Source of the DNA: Nymphalis io
Taxonomy: Eukaryota; Arthropoda; Insecta; Lepidoptera; Nymphalidae
Assembly (NCBI RefSeq): GCF_905147045.1
Contig: NC_065902.1
Span: 10,051,377-10,115,376 of the forward strand
DNA: 64,000 bases
Direction of reading: 5' to 3'
In this document: positions 1 to 10,560 of the stretch, in pieces
Layout of the letters: every line of letters starts with the position of its first letter
How positions within the stretch are numbered: position 1 is the stretch's first letter
The notes under the pieces: model-generated
Told to the model about the DNA's origin: nothing
What the model saw: the letters and a program-made list of their open reading frames with translations, nothing else
Database searches by the model: none
Translations under genes and position numbers: made by a program

Positions 1-1560
1 ACAGTATATAAAAAAATATCAGGAACTGCAACCCATTCTATGGCAGACTGCCAATGTGACAACTAAAACTTCACCAACGCACTGCCAACCATCGGATCTA
101 AGATATGTCATGTACCTATGGCTGTCTCGCTCATCCCTTTCGCCGGAAAAAACCCATGTAAAGTACTAATTAATGGTGGTAGAATAATTGATGTGTGTTG
201 TCATCTTACCCATTGGGCTTGGAATCTACCCTAACATTCGTTTTAAGAAATAAAATAAAGGATAAAAACATTTGAAAGACATTCAACAATGGAAAAGTAG
301 TTCCGAGACTCAATTTGTTTTCAAGATTCAATCTTACTCTAGTGTTACAAAAAGGTTCTCGCATCGTAGTAATATATAGAACACAATATTAGACTAAATA
401 TTTCCGAACTTTTTTCAATTTCAATATTATTAAAAATTATCTTCTTAGTAGGAAAGTTACGTAAGAATATTGTTGGAACTTGAATCCATTATCATACTAA
501 TATCATAAAGAGGAAAGTTTTTTTGATTTTTTTAGGTTTCACGCAAAAACATATAATCCTATTTAAGATTTTTCAGATTAATTTAGTTTATAGTTTCAAA
601 TCGATTCGAGTGTGGGCAGCTGGCGCTCCGAAGTATTTTTTTTGTCTTCTCGAACTACAGTCTTCTGCGGGGTTTTTTATACCGTGGTGTTTTCAGGAAA
701 TGAGCTAAACATCATCTCTAGTTTAGCTATGTCATCATGATTAGGCTAAGGACAAGCCCTCGTGAGGAAGACTGGGACGGAAGTCAATATACTAAATAAA
801 ATAGTACTAATTCTGTTTTAATTAAAATACATAAGTATAGTATACTAGTTCGCCTACCTATAACATAAAAAAAATAGTTAAGTTTATCGCGATCAGACAC
901 ACAAGCACACACGGCGGGGGTACTTTATTCTATAATACATAATAAAATATTAAATACTACGAATTATTACGGGTGAACAGATCGGTTGGCAAACACATAA
1001 ATATATCTCATGAAATTGTTTATAAAACATCTCGGGCTAAATTCCTTATTTACCCATACGAAGAGAGTATAGGCAAATAATATTAATAATATTCTAATAT
1101 AAAAAAGTATTGAGTTTTCACCGGTGCCAAACGATAAATTTCAAGTTACAATTAGAAATGACATCTGAAAATTATTGTAATTAACTCCTGCTTCGATAAA
1201 ATAATCGTATGTTTTCATTTTGAAACGAGTTTCGAATTATCATTAATTAACGGTCATTACAAATTTATATCAGGGTGTAAGGAAAATAATACTGTTTCAA
1301 TGGAAATTATATACTATATTTCATAATTTTAGATTATTCCATAATATTTTTTTATTATTATAATAGTTCGTAATATAAATTTAACCAAAAATTGTGTCTG
1401 AAAAAGAAAAAAATACACAAATACAAAATAAATTGTAGCCATTTGTATTTGCCTTATGAAAATTGAACAGTATCATATTGTAGAAACATTTATTTAAAAA
1501 ATAATAAGAACTCAACAGCTGTGTATTGAAAAATAGTGGCTTTTCAAATACAAATATCAT
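1..1560. other. AT-rich intergenic sequence
   Basis: No gene can be supported here. The only long open frame (523-708) has AT-driven composition and no recognisable domain. A short stretch near 144-160 resembles the end of the GC-rich family C repeat (ccggaaaaaaccc), but it is too short to call. Confidence 0.6.
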
Positions 1561-1564
1561 ATAT

Positions 1565-1851
1565 ATTTACTACCTGACCCGGCAAACATTGTTCTGCCAT
1601 ATAAATTTTATTTGCTGAACATTTTGAATTTTAAATAAAAAGTAACGAATTTATTGTAAGTGTGTGGGGATGGGATCTATGACAGAAAAGGAAAGGGGCG
1701 CTGTAGACGATAACCGCTGATAAAAACAAAAAACACCAACCATTCATTTTCTCAATTCAATATATTTTATTAATGTAATGGATATTCATTGTTTGATTAA
1801 AAGTTAAATTTAAGAGAAAAAAGTAATATATTTTTATCCTAAATCAGTTAA
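1565..1851 (-). mobile_element. Probable Helitron 3' flank
   Basis: This sequence lies directly downstream (minus strand) of the Helitron helicase remnant. It contains the phrase acctgacccggcaaacatt near 1573, of a kind I associate with lepidopteran Helitron-linked repeats. I assign it by position and this resemblance only, and I could not fix the 3' terminus. Confidence 0.4.
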
Positions 1852-2061
1852 TTAATTTCGAAGAGCAATTGAGTATACGATATTTATTGTCAGTCCGTCT
1901 TTAGCCAACACAAATAAGCTAGATGGTTTGCCCACCCGAGAACATTCCACGTATACTTGTCCGTATGATAAACATGGTGTGCCCAAATCTAAGCCACAAA
2001 CGGACATCGTTTGGCCTTGTGACTTATTGATTGTCATCATACATATATGCATAAAGCACCA
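1852..2061 (-). pseudogene. Helitron helicase (Pif1-like) C-terminal fragment
   Basis: On the minus strand about 69 codons run to a stop at 1852-1854. They contain MTINKSQGQT, then SVCGLDL, YVECSRVGKPSSLFVLAKDG and a terminal ALRN. This is the C-terminal end of the Pif1/RecD-like helicase of a Helitron RepHel protein, including the late SF1 helicase motifs (TINKSQGQ and the VECSR region). The rolling-circle Rep domain and the rest of the helicase, more than 1,000 residues in intact elements, are absent. Upstream, the frame runs straight into the GC-rich family C repeat at about 2062, so the element was cut by that repeat or by a deletion. Its ATG-initiated open frame up to 2145 is an artefact of that junction. 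This is a dead fragment, and the family call is strong. Confidence 0.85.
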
Positions 2062-2400
2062 CTCTTTTTTTCGCTGGAAAAACCCGTTTACGCGTTTCCC
2101 CCACTTGAAGTGGGGGAGTATGTGGGACTCGCCGGCGCCGAGCATGCGCCGGAATACCCACTAAAAAACCAGCGGTACCCAGACCGCCTTTTCGAGGAGC
2201 GTCACGGAAACGCTTGCGCATACTACCGTGACGCCCCGACGGTTGGCCCGCCTCTGCAGGCCTCCAAATCCTAGAGGATTCTCAGGGTAATATAACCCCG
2301 GCAACACTTACGGCGGGAGGAGAAGATGCGCATAGCGCCAACGCCTTCTCCCCGATCTTCTTCGGCGAAGCGAGCACCACCCTGCGAATTTTTTCATGCG
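2062..2400. repeat. GC-rich dispersed repeat, family C
   Basis: This GC-rich block starts with the signature cgctggaaaaaccc...acgcgtttccccc. It continues through aatacccactaaaaaaccag, gaggagcgtcacgg and gcgcatactaccgtgacgc. The same order of blocks recurs at 36,965-37,320 and, inverted, at 62,995-63,210, with shorter pieces at 49,125-49,225 and 55,760-55,810. It probably derives from the 3' end of a non-LTR retrotransposon, which is inference: no RT motif is present. Overlapping open frames at 2024-2274 reflect GC-rich composition, not genes. Confidence 0.6.
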
Positions 2401-2522
2401 TTTATTTATTATTGTTTTTTTAGGATTTTGTGTGTGGTGGCTCATCGTACATTCGTTCCACATTATGAGATAGAACTTTTGAAGAAGGTGGTCCGTTGTT
2501 TGTTTTCTTTATAATATTGGTC

Positions 2523-2638
2523 GGTTACCAACCTCGGGAACTAAATTTTCCCTTGTGCCTGTAGTTACACTTGTTTCGTATTTTAAGCCGGAACACAACA
2601 ATACTGAATATTGCTGTTTGGCGGTAGAATATGGGACA
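2523..2638 (-). repeat. Family B SINE-like fragment
   Basis: The text ccaacctcgggaactaa ... gccggaacacaacaatact ... tttggcggtagaatat matches the middle of the family B element in antisense orientation. Both ends are missing. Confidence 0.7.
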
Positions 2639-2742
2639 AACATACGAATACATGTACATAAATGGATGAACATAATCTTTGTGCTGAGCATATGATTTTA
2701 CTATAATTTTCCTGATTATACTGTCAATAGTAAACACACGAA

Positions 2743-3204
2743 TCATGTGTATACTGAACGTATGTAATGTATGTATACTTGAATTAATTTACATGATTTA
2801 TTAACTTTTATTTTCAAGATTGCATTATATACACTTGTTACAATTTCGGTTTCTTGACTTTCCTCCATAAAATTGCGATGAAGACACGATATAAGTGCCA
2901 GGAAAATTAAAACGATAACAAAAAACAAATGTACGGTTGGGGAAGAAGAGAGCCGGGGAGGAAAGAAGTCCTGGGCGATATGTTTTCGTGTGCGAATGGA
3001 CTTCAGGAACAGCCTTGCTACTGGATACGTGCCGTTGAGCAAACCGTTCAATGGTGACATGCTCACAAGCACAATTGCGTTATTTTGTTGAATTTGTTCG
3101 TCTGTTCTTTCTGCTCTATGATTATGCATGCATGATGCTTTATTAGTTCGACGGCCCAAATGGGCCCCTTGCGTCTTGCTGGCATTTTTCACTGTAGCAC
3201 ACAC
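2743..3204 (-). CDS. Unrecognised 153-codon open frame
   Basis: This is the longest minus-strand open frame in the first 28 kb. It starts MCATVKNASKTQGAHLG and contains a hydrophobic stretch (roughly residues 92-109, LFFVIVLIFLALISCL) that could be a membrane segment. The last third is basic and rich in Ile, Lys and Tyr, as expected of AT-rich noncoding DNA. I recognise no domain, see no supporting splice structure and find no second copy in the window. It may be a chance frame, or part of an unknown repeat or orphan gene. Confidence 0.15.
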   Translation of the reverse strand: MCATVKNASKTQGAHLGRRTNKASCMHNHRAERTDEQIQQNNAIVLVSMSPLNGLLNGTYPVARLFLKSIRTRKHIAQDFFPPRLSSSPTVHLFFVIVLIFLALISCLHRNFMEESQETEIVTSVYNAILKIKVNKSCKLIQVYIHYIRSVYT

Positions 3205-3477
3205 ACAAATAGACCAAATTGTTGTATTTACTGATAAAAACGGTAAACCGATAATGTATTTGATCTTTTAGTATTTTACAAGCCTTTTCAATATCATAAA
3301 ACACGTTTATATTTCTTATGAATTAATTAAATCGTTAAATATTTTGAAAATTTTTAAATGTCAAAATGACGCGACGCTTCTTGTGAATGACGTGGACGAA
3401 AGTTCGATGAGATTCACTATAGGTATTTACTTTGATATTATTCCTACAAAAATACTAAAATTGTAATTACAAAATGG
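3205..3477. other. AT-rich intergenic sequence
   Basis: I see nothing codable here. Most of it is AT-rich with short homopolymers. Confidence 0.5.
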
Positions 3478-3752
3478 GATGATGGGTTAGGAGGGTGTAA
3501 ATTTGGAGTTATATGTATTTTTTGATGCTAGATCTAAGCAAAATACAAAATAAAAAAATGACAAAAAATTAGAAAAAAAATCTGGATAGGGATTTAACTT
3601 AACCTTAACACCTAGCGGTATGAAATATACTTTACGACCGATTCTCATATCTCCCAAATATACACAACAAATTTCATAAAAATCGATCGAGCCGTTTCGG
3701 AGGAGTTCGGCTAAAAACACCGTGACACGAGATTTTTATATATTAGATTATC
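3478..3752. repeat. Helitron-like non-autonomous repeat end
   Basis: The block includes aatcgatcgagccgtttcgg, then a short GC patch, and finishes gagatttttatatattagat. This arrangement (the 'cgagccgtttcggaggagtt' phrase followed by an AT-rich tail) is of a type I associate with Helitron-like repeats in Lepidoptera. It may be the other side of the Helitron remnant at 1565-2061, split by later insertions. The 77-codon frame inside it is not a gene. Confidence 0.4.
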
Positions 3753-4753
3753 TCGAGTTATACAGAATAATTTTACTAAACAATGTCATATAAAAAATAA
3801 TATTATAATACAGACAGTATTTACCGAAGTAATATACTTGAAAAAACACAATTTCTCCCACTTTTTGTCGTGTGCGTTTATTCAAATATCTCATAAATAG
3901 TAGTCCAAATTTCTAAAGAAACTAAAATAGAACTACTTTTATAAGGAATAAATATTATTTAAGAAATAAGTTGTTATAGCTGTTGCTATGGCGAAAACTC
4001 GATAATTATAATTAGCATTACAGGCGGTGTTTTGTATACTTCTAAAAGGTAGGTAAAATTATCGCGGCCTGTTCTATATACATTTGAAATCTACAAATCT
4101 TATGTGCATAGTTTTAAGGTATAGTTTTGGCAGCAATCGTTTTAAAAACGCCCGAACAATTCCATAACAATAATAAGTCTTACTTAAGTAACTGAAATAA
4201 TTGTTAATTGCCGCTTTTTAATTTTAAATAAATATATTACTTGACAGCTCTTTATATTCAAACTAAAACCTTTGTTATATGAATGTTTTTAAGTCACGTG
4301 ACCTGTTCGTGCCAGCTGTAACTAAGCTCGAACTAAATGAAAAGCCTTTGCCCTTACAAACTTTCTCTATCAAAGGCTTTGTTATTATGATCTAATAATA
4401 AAAGCAAAGGAATAAAAATATATTAATTAAGAAGTTATGATTAATCATATTTTTATTACATCCATATTATAATTATAATTAATTGCACAGTCGTTAGCTT
4501 ATGCGGCATTCTGAGGCCCTAGGTTTGTCCTCAGTTGATCCTGTGGTCTTTCCGGTCATGCCAGTTAGCCTTCCAATCGAATTTGGGAAGCACTACCAAT
4601 ATTATACTTGTAAACTAACATCCGTTGCCTAGCTGTCTAGTCTCCGTTGTGAATGGCTAACGTAATTTGCTGAATAAAACATAATCATCCTTAAATATAA
4701 TATAGTACTTATTATTACATTAAATGTTAGTACTAGCAGCAGAATTAAATATA
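3753..4753. other. AT-rich intergenic sequence
   Basis: No gene or recognisable repeat is present. The one structure of note is a short inverted repeat near 4340-4381 (AAAGCCTTTG / CAAAGGCTTT, loop about 20 nt). Confidence 0.5.
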
Positions 4754-4982
4754 AGTATCAGCCTGTAAATGTCCTACTGCTGGGCTAAGGCATGTTCTCC
4801 TTTTTGAGGAGAAGGTGCTCCAATGCCTGTTTGTAAATACAAGTGGCAGATTTTCGTCCACCACATGCAGGCTTCCTCACGATGTTTTCCTTCACCGCCG
4901 AGCACGAGATGAATTAGAAAAACAAACAAAGGACATGAAATATCATTAGTTCTTGCCCGGATGGGGACACGAAATCATCAGT
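4754..4982 (-). repeat. Family A tRNA-derived SINE, degenerate
   Basis: Antisense copy. It runs from agtatcagcctgtaaatgtc through ctactgctgggctaagg and cacatgcaggcttcctcacg to ttgcccggatggggacac, the last being a decayed B-box region of the tRNA-like head. It has internal deletions compared with the fuller copy at 29,004-29,283. Confidence 0.75.
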
Positions 4983-5289
4983 TATACATTTTGTCTTTTC
5001 AGAATGTAAGATTAAATTGACCTCGTATCTATAATTACAATAGCTCGCTGAAAATTCTAACTGAAACACAGATATAAAAATATTGATGTGAGGTTGAATA
5101 ACTTAATAATCGTTTCAGACATTAACATTGTTCACGAAAATGATGATGAGTCATAGATACGTATATAAAGCTCTAATGTGTTTGCATTATCAATTTTATT
5201 AACGCACTTATAATGCTACTAGCTGCTCCGTGAGACTCCCATTAATTGCGTAATTTTTGTCCTTACCTAGATAAGAACTGATTACTGGT
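4983..5289. other. AT-rich intergenic sequence
   Basis: Nothing was identified apart from a short phrase (tactagctgctccgtgag, about 5215) that resembles the start of common lepidopteran dispersed repeats. Confidence 0.45.
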
Positions 5290-5563
5290 CCCTGGTCCTC
5301 GTTGGTCTCGTGGCTAGCTCATAAGGCTGCGGAAGGCAAAGTTTGGGAGTTGACACTGTTAATAGTTCTGTGCCTTGGAAAGCACGTAAAGCTTCTACAC
5401 CTGACCTCTCTCCGGTCGTATCGGTCTGCCGTCGCATTGGATTATGAGAGTAATTAAATAAAAGTACACCTGTGCTGCTCATACTCTAAAATATCTTCTG
5501 GATATTTTGGCTGTTATCCGTTGAGAATAGCCGCCGTGACCGAAATCATTATATTTTTATTAT
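5290..5563 (+). repeat. Family E tRNA-derived SINE
   Basis: The head reads ctcgttggtctcgtggctag (A-box-like). The body carries tgtgccttggaaagcacgta, ctctctccggtcgtatcgg and ggattatgagag, and ends near gccgccgtgaccgaaatc. Parts of the same body recur at 20,098-20,244 and 58,088-58,225, and heads recur at 9394 and 52,957. The minus-strand 66-codon frame across it is a shadow. Confidence 0.6.
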
Positions 5564-5937
5564 GATCGGTTCTGTGGTATCTTTAAGTTATCTTTAAGTT
5601 AGTTAACAGATAGAATTATTTCCACATTTAGTATATTAATCTTCGCCTTATGATCAAACAATAGAATATTATTGATGGTTAATGATGATTACATATTTGA
5701 AATGTTAACAACCGACTTAACCGACCTATATAGTATGCGTGTATTCTTGAAATATTATAATTATTACGGTCGATGTCGCATATCACTTTCTGACATTTCC
5801 TGGATCGATTTCTGCGGTGAGTCTCGAGTTTCTTCTTACAGAATAGCCCAAGCAACGCACACTTTATTTATTTATTATTGATAAAATGCACCTCTAGACG
5901 AGTGTTGGATAATAAACAATGGCTGTGATATTGCCTA
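5564..5937. other. AT-rich intergenic sequence
   Basis: No gene or repeat is supported. The 69-codon open frame at 5672-5881 has no recognisable domain. Confidence 0.45.
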
Positions 5938-6118
5938 ATATATTACTCCATTTTGAGGGGAAGGTTTTGAAGCCATACCACGCTGCTTCAATGCGTGTTG
6001 GTACATGCAGGTTTTCACGATTTTTCTTCACAAATTAAGCGCATGATAATTAAGTGGTGCTTGCACGAGTTTGAACTTGGAAACATCGGTTCAAATTATC
6101 TTTTAACCTTTGAGTCAA
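5938..6118 (-). repeat. Family A SINE, old copy
   Basis: Antisense copy with attttgaggggaaggtttt, ccacgctgcttcaatgcg, acatgcaggttttcacga and a decayed tRNA-like head (tgcttgcacgagtttgaac). It is strongly diverged. Confidence 0.65.
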
Positions 6119-7151
6119 CACGGCTCATGTATATGTAGACGGCTGTATATATAGTATTAATAAGGATTTTAAATAGCCTACTAAAACCACACGTCATGTT
6201 ATATATATTTTTTAATCTTAAGCTGCTACTACCGGCTCCAAAGAATAGCACAAAAGTATGATGTTAATTAAGTCACAAGTAAACACTTAGAAAATTATGA
6301 AAATATTACATAGCAAAATATGAATCTGTTCTTATTGAATAATTGAATTCACTTTAATATTATATACAATATAATACAAACATCATATAACATGCAAACA
6401 TAAATAAAATTTACTAAAATCTTTTCTGTTTATTCTGCAAACAATGTTCTCCAATTGTCTCACTTTTCTTTTATGAAAAATATGTGCATATTTCGAAGAT
6501 AAAACGATATTTTGGGCCTTCCCAAAATACCCTTGAGACACTGATCCTAAGAACAGAAGGCATTTTCTTTTGTTTTTATTCAAAACTCGTTCTTATAACT
6601 GTTTAAACAAAGGTTATATTGGCATGTCTGTTGGAAATTGTATACACATATTTGACTCATTGTATGGGCTTAGAATTTAACGTAAATCTATCTCTGTATA
6701 CGTTTTATTTGTAGTGAACATAAAAATTTCCAAACATTTGCAGATATTTCGTCGTGTCATTGAACTCTGTCTTGCGGTATACAATTTTAATTTATATGTA
6801 TGTTTATTGGCTTGTATAAAAGCAATTAAAACATATTTAATTTTATATATTCCCCATCTCAAAACCGCACAAGCTTGCACCATACAAATGTTAATAAATT
6901 AAAAGTTTATTATATCTATAAAATCACTTTATTTTCTACAATTCCATCTTTTATTTTTTTACTGCCGACAAATCCCATTTATTCATTGGTTTATGTACAC
7001 TTTTTAATCTGTGTTTGTAAATTATTCATTGGTGGTGTTTTTTTCTTAATTCCGAAGTATATTTTTGACCCTTTTGAAATGTAGAACCAACAAGTAAGCT
7101 CTTTTATTTGAATAAAAAATATAAAGTGAAATATTATTTTCACCTTATGCT
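6119..7151. other. AT-rich intergenic sequence
   Basis: Several 60-70 codon frames occur on both strands (6383-7084). All have the Ile/Lys/Tyr/Phe-rich composition of AT-rich noncoding DNA, and none shows a domain. I see nothing else. Confidence 0.5.
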
Positions 7152-7436
7152 TACTGGTGGTAGAGCTTTGTGCAAGCTCGTCTGGTTAGGTACCACCCAC
7201 TCATCAGATATTCTACCGCAAAACGGCAGTACTTGGTATTGTTGTGTTCCGGTTTGAAGGGTGAGTAAGCCAGTGTAATTACAGGAAGAGGGGACATAAC
7301 ATCTTAGTTCCCAAGGTTGATGGCGCATTGGTGATGTAAGCGATGGTTAACATTTCTTACAATGCCAATGTCTATGGGCGTTGCTGACCACTTACCATCA
7401 AGTGGCCTATATGCTCGTCCACCTTCCTATTCTATA
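7152..7436 (+). repeat. Family B SINE-like element, near full length
   Basis: This plus-strand copy runs from actggtggtagagctttgtg to ccttcctattctatatata. The A-rich end expected at the 3' side has been replaced by a TA repeat. The recurring minus-strand open frame that begins MRHQPWELR in every full copy of family B is the reverse complement of the repeat and not a gene. Confidence 0.85.
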
Positions 7437-7495
7437 TATATCTATATATATATATATATATATATAATATAATAATAATAATAATATCCTGGGAC
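7433..7495. repeat. TA / AAT microsatellite plus family D tail fragment
   Basis: A (TA)n run passes into (AATA/ATA)n and then aatatcctgggacat, which is the reverse complement of the family D SINE tail (atgtcccaggatatt, compare 63,958-63,972). Confidence 0.6.
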
Positions 7496-7533
7496 ATTGG
7501 TTTTGTTAAATATATATATTTAACAAAACCAAT
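7496..7533. repeat. Perfect 38-bp palindrome
   Basis: Two 19-bp arms meet with no spacer. The left arm is ATTGGTTTTGTTAAATATA and the right arm is its exact reverse complement. It sits directly after the inverted family D tail fragment. Confidence 0.9.
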
Positions 7534-9393
7534 AAAGTACCGATAACAACAATGAGCTAATAAATGAAATAATATAATGACAAAAATGATCACATCGAGA
7601 GAAAGAAAAAACTGTAGGGAAACAAAATAAGAGAAGAATTTGTGTACACAATAATTGCTATGTGCATTGCAACGTACATGAAAATCAGCGTACAAGCATT
7701 ATATTAATTACTTATTAATAAAGATATCAACTTCATACTAATTATGCCCTATCTCTTCATATATCTATGCTTTATTAACTTTTTTAAATTAAGATTTTGA
7801 CTTGAAGTTGTATAGGTTTGTACGAAGATAAGATTCCAAACAGTATGTACGAATTTAATGAAATCCTTTCCTTACTATATATATTGTACAGGATTCAAGC
7901 TTAACATGCTCCTTATAGTACAAAGATGATAACTTAAAGTTGGTTGGCGGAAATGTATCCCGAACTTGAAAATCGGGCGAGCTAGTATATGTAAATTTAC
8001 AAAAATACAAAAGAAAACAAAACAATCCCGTTATCAACTGCTAAGGGCCAACTTCAGTCGTTAAATATTAAATGCTTAATATGCGGAAACTTTGAAATTA
8101 TTTAAAATAAAAATGCGAAAATGTGAAATTCTTAAAGTTTAAAAGGTTAGAAGTTGTCAGCAGGTCCCGCACTTTCATAGCGTAATAATTTATAAAAGAA
8201 TTAATACTTATAAATGTATATTTAGGACTGTATTTATGATTCAAGTCAAAATTTTTACTTCGAGATTATTCATTAAAAATACAAAACAGATAAGTTTAAT
8301 ATGCAATAAATATTAAGTTATTTATTACGTCCCAGCTAAACAGACAACATAACTAGTAGCGAATAAAACGACAATAACAAAGCAAAAATAATAATATTAA
8401 TTAAACAATCAACTTAACAGTTAAACTAAATAAATTTATATATAAAGCTGTAAATTACGAGATCGACGCAATGAGAGACTGTCAGAGTTATTTTTAATTA
8501 TTATTATTTTTTAAAGTAGGAATTATTCTCAAATGTTCAATTTATTCTTACATTTCATCCCGCGCTGAACGGTAAAGTATCACGCCTTAAGGAAATCTCT
8601 ATGTGTCGGATAAAAATCTGTATTTCGTATATCCGCTTCCCTGAATCCTACATAACTGGAAATAAATCCTTAACACAACAGTGTATCACTTAAATTTAAA
8701 TAATATAACACGTATAATACATTCTATTTGTATGTAGGTATGTGTATATATTGTCATACATTATATGTCATATATTATATTACTAGATAGTGCCCGCGAT
8801 TCATCCGCTTTTTAAAATTATCATATATGATAACTTATGTAATAACTTTTTTCATAATCATCCGATTTAGTTGCTTTAAGCTTAGTCTTCCTGTCAACAT
8901 CGCAATAAAAAGTTTCGGAGATTAGCGTGTACATACAGAAAGACTAAGAATCAAAAATTATAATTAAAAAAAAAATATATAATTCTGTTGCAGTTGAACG
9001 GTTACTACTACTTTATTACTTATATGGATGAGTCGTATGTCTTATTCGCGCTAATAGTAAATACACAATTTATTTTTATTTCGACATATTAAAAAAATAT
9101 ATTCTAATAAGACGTTATATTTGTGTAAATTAAGAAATTCACTTAATGATATATTTTTTGAAAATAGAATGTAAATAAAAAAATGTCACCTGTCAATTTT
9201 ATCCGTATTTCCGAAATCCTGGCTGGTAGCATAATTGTTTCTAAACGTGCGATCATTATATTCAACCACAGTGCGTGCCGTTTCCATAGATTTTGAAATA
9301 GAATTAATCTCGCTTATCTCCAAGAGCTTATCTCGTTCATCTTACTCGTCCTGATTACTCCTGTAATCAGTCTATTGCTAGCCACTAAACTAA
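7534..9393. other. AT-rich intergenic sequence
   Basis: No gene is supported. Near 8785-8830 the phrase agtgcccgcgattcatccgc resembles the start of a common lepidopteran dispersed repeat, but I cannot bound it. Confidence 0.45.
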
Positions 9394-9495
9394 CGAGGCA
9401 GTTGGTCTAGTGGCTGGTATTGTTCGGCTGCAGATTGTATCGTCACGTTCAAATCCTGAGTCGGTTCAATAAACAGCTTTGCAGTGGAAAAAATC
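9394..9495 (+). repeat. Family E SINE, tRNA-like head
   Basis: It contains gaggcagttggtctagtgg (A-box-like) and, about 40 nt later, cgttcaaatcctgagtcgg (B-box-like), followed by a few body bases. The mismatches and the lack of a complete cloverleaf argue against a functional tRNA gene. Confidence 0.6.
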
Positions 9496-9612
9496 CCACA
9501 ACACGCTACATTAAAAAATCTGATGAAACTTTATGCATATTAACTGCCAAACAACTAGTGATTTTAAAGTTTTTTCATTTAACTTTGAGAACGAAATAAA
9601 TTATAAATACAT

Positions 9613-9708
9613 GAAAATAAGCACGTTAAAATTCAGTGGTGGTTGCCAGGGTTTGGACCCTCAATATTCGGTTAAGATTTAAGTATTCAAGCCACTGGGT
9701 TATACGCT
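9613..9708 (-). repeat. Family A SINE, tRNA-like head only
   Basis: Antisense. It contains aattcagtggtggttgccag, ggtttggaccctcaatatt (B-box complement) and gccactgggttata (A-box complement). The body is missing. Confidence 0.6.
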
Positions 9709-10323
9709 CTACTACGCTCAGTTTAAAATAAATGCGCAATAATAATTAATATATAGTTTTAATAAAATATACAATCATAAATGTACTGCGTCGATCTATC
9801 AATATATTTCTAAGAGAAATGTTAGTAATGTAAATAACGTCATTAAATTACATAAACCAAAATCTTTAACTAGGTATGTTTTTACAACGTACCATTCGAA
9901 TATGAAATATAGTTATAATATTTATATAAAACCTTTCTTTATATGAAGCAGATAAATTATATTCCTTCCGAATTATGAAAGCTTTTTTGTGGAAAACAGA
10001 TACGAATCATTTCTCGTTACATCTTACAAATGAACCACATTAAAACACTCATCTCATTTTGTATAAGATAATCTGATTATTAAATGATGGTATTAAGAAA
10101 AATGCCAATACAAAAATTGTAATAAATATAAAATATAATGATAAATTTTAGTTGAACTTTAGTCTAATATTAAAAAATAAAGTTGAAACGGATCGGATTT
10201 CTGAACGTTACGCGAGCAACATTTCTAATAGAAACGAATAAGATTCATATTTAAGTTCTTTAATACACAGTATTGAATCGCGTAATATTAGTTTTCTAAA
10301 TGAAAAGAAATACTTTGTATATT
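9709..10323. other. AT-rich intergenic sequence
   Basis: I see nothing codable and no recognisable repeat. Confidence 0.45.
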
Positions 10324-10430
10324 ACTTGGTGGTAGGGCTTTGTGAAAGCCTGGATAGGTACCATCTATTCACCTCTGCCAAACGATACTTAATATTGTTG
10401 AATTCTGGATAAAAAGGTAAGTGATTCTTA
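10324..10430 (+). repeat. Family B fragment, 5' part
   Basis: It has acttggtggtagggctttgt, taggtacca and a decayed version of the following 60 bp, then ends. Confidence 0.6.
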
Positions 10431-10448
10431 CTCACTTAAACCACTGTG

Positions 10449-10560
10449 ATATCCGTCCTCGGCACGGATCGTAGAGGCTAAGCGATCGCGTTGATCCGCG
10501 GCCCTTTCCGTGCTGTGAATGTGTGTGTGTGTCAGGGGAATTAAATCTTGATATTACACG
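10449..10560. repeat. GC-rich patch shared with 38,391-38,460
   Basis: The text gcgttgatccgcggccc...gtgctgtg resembles gcgttcatccacggcccc...gtgctgtg in intron 1 of the P450. The two are probably copies of a dispersed element I cannot name. A short GT run follows. Confidence 0.35.

Noticed and set aside
7140..7328. Recurring minus/plus-strand protein starting MRHQPWELR (also at 12,410, 21,831, 40,983)
   Set aside because: It appears only as the reverse complement of each family B repeat. The shared frame reflects repeat identity, not a gene family.
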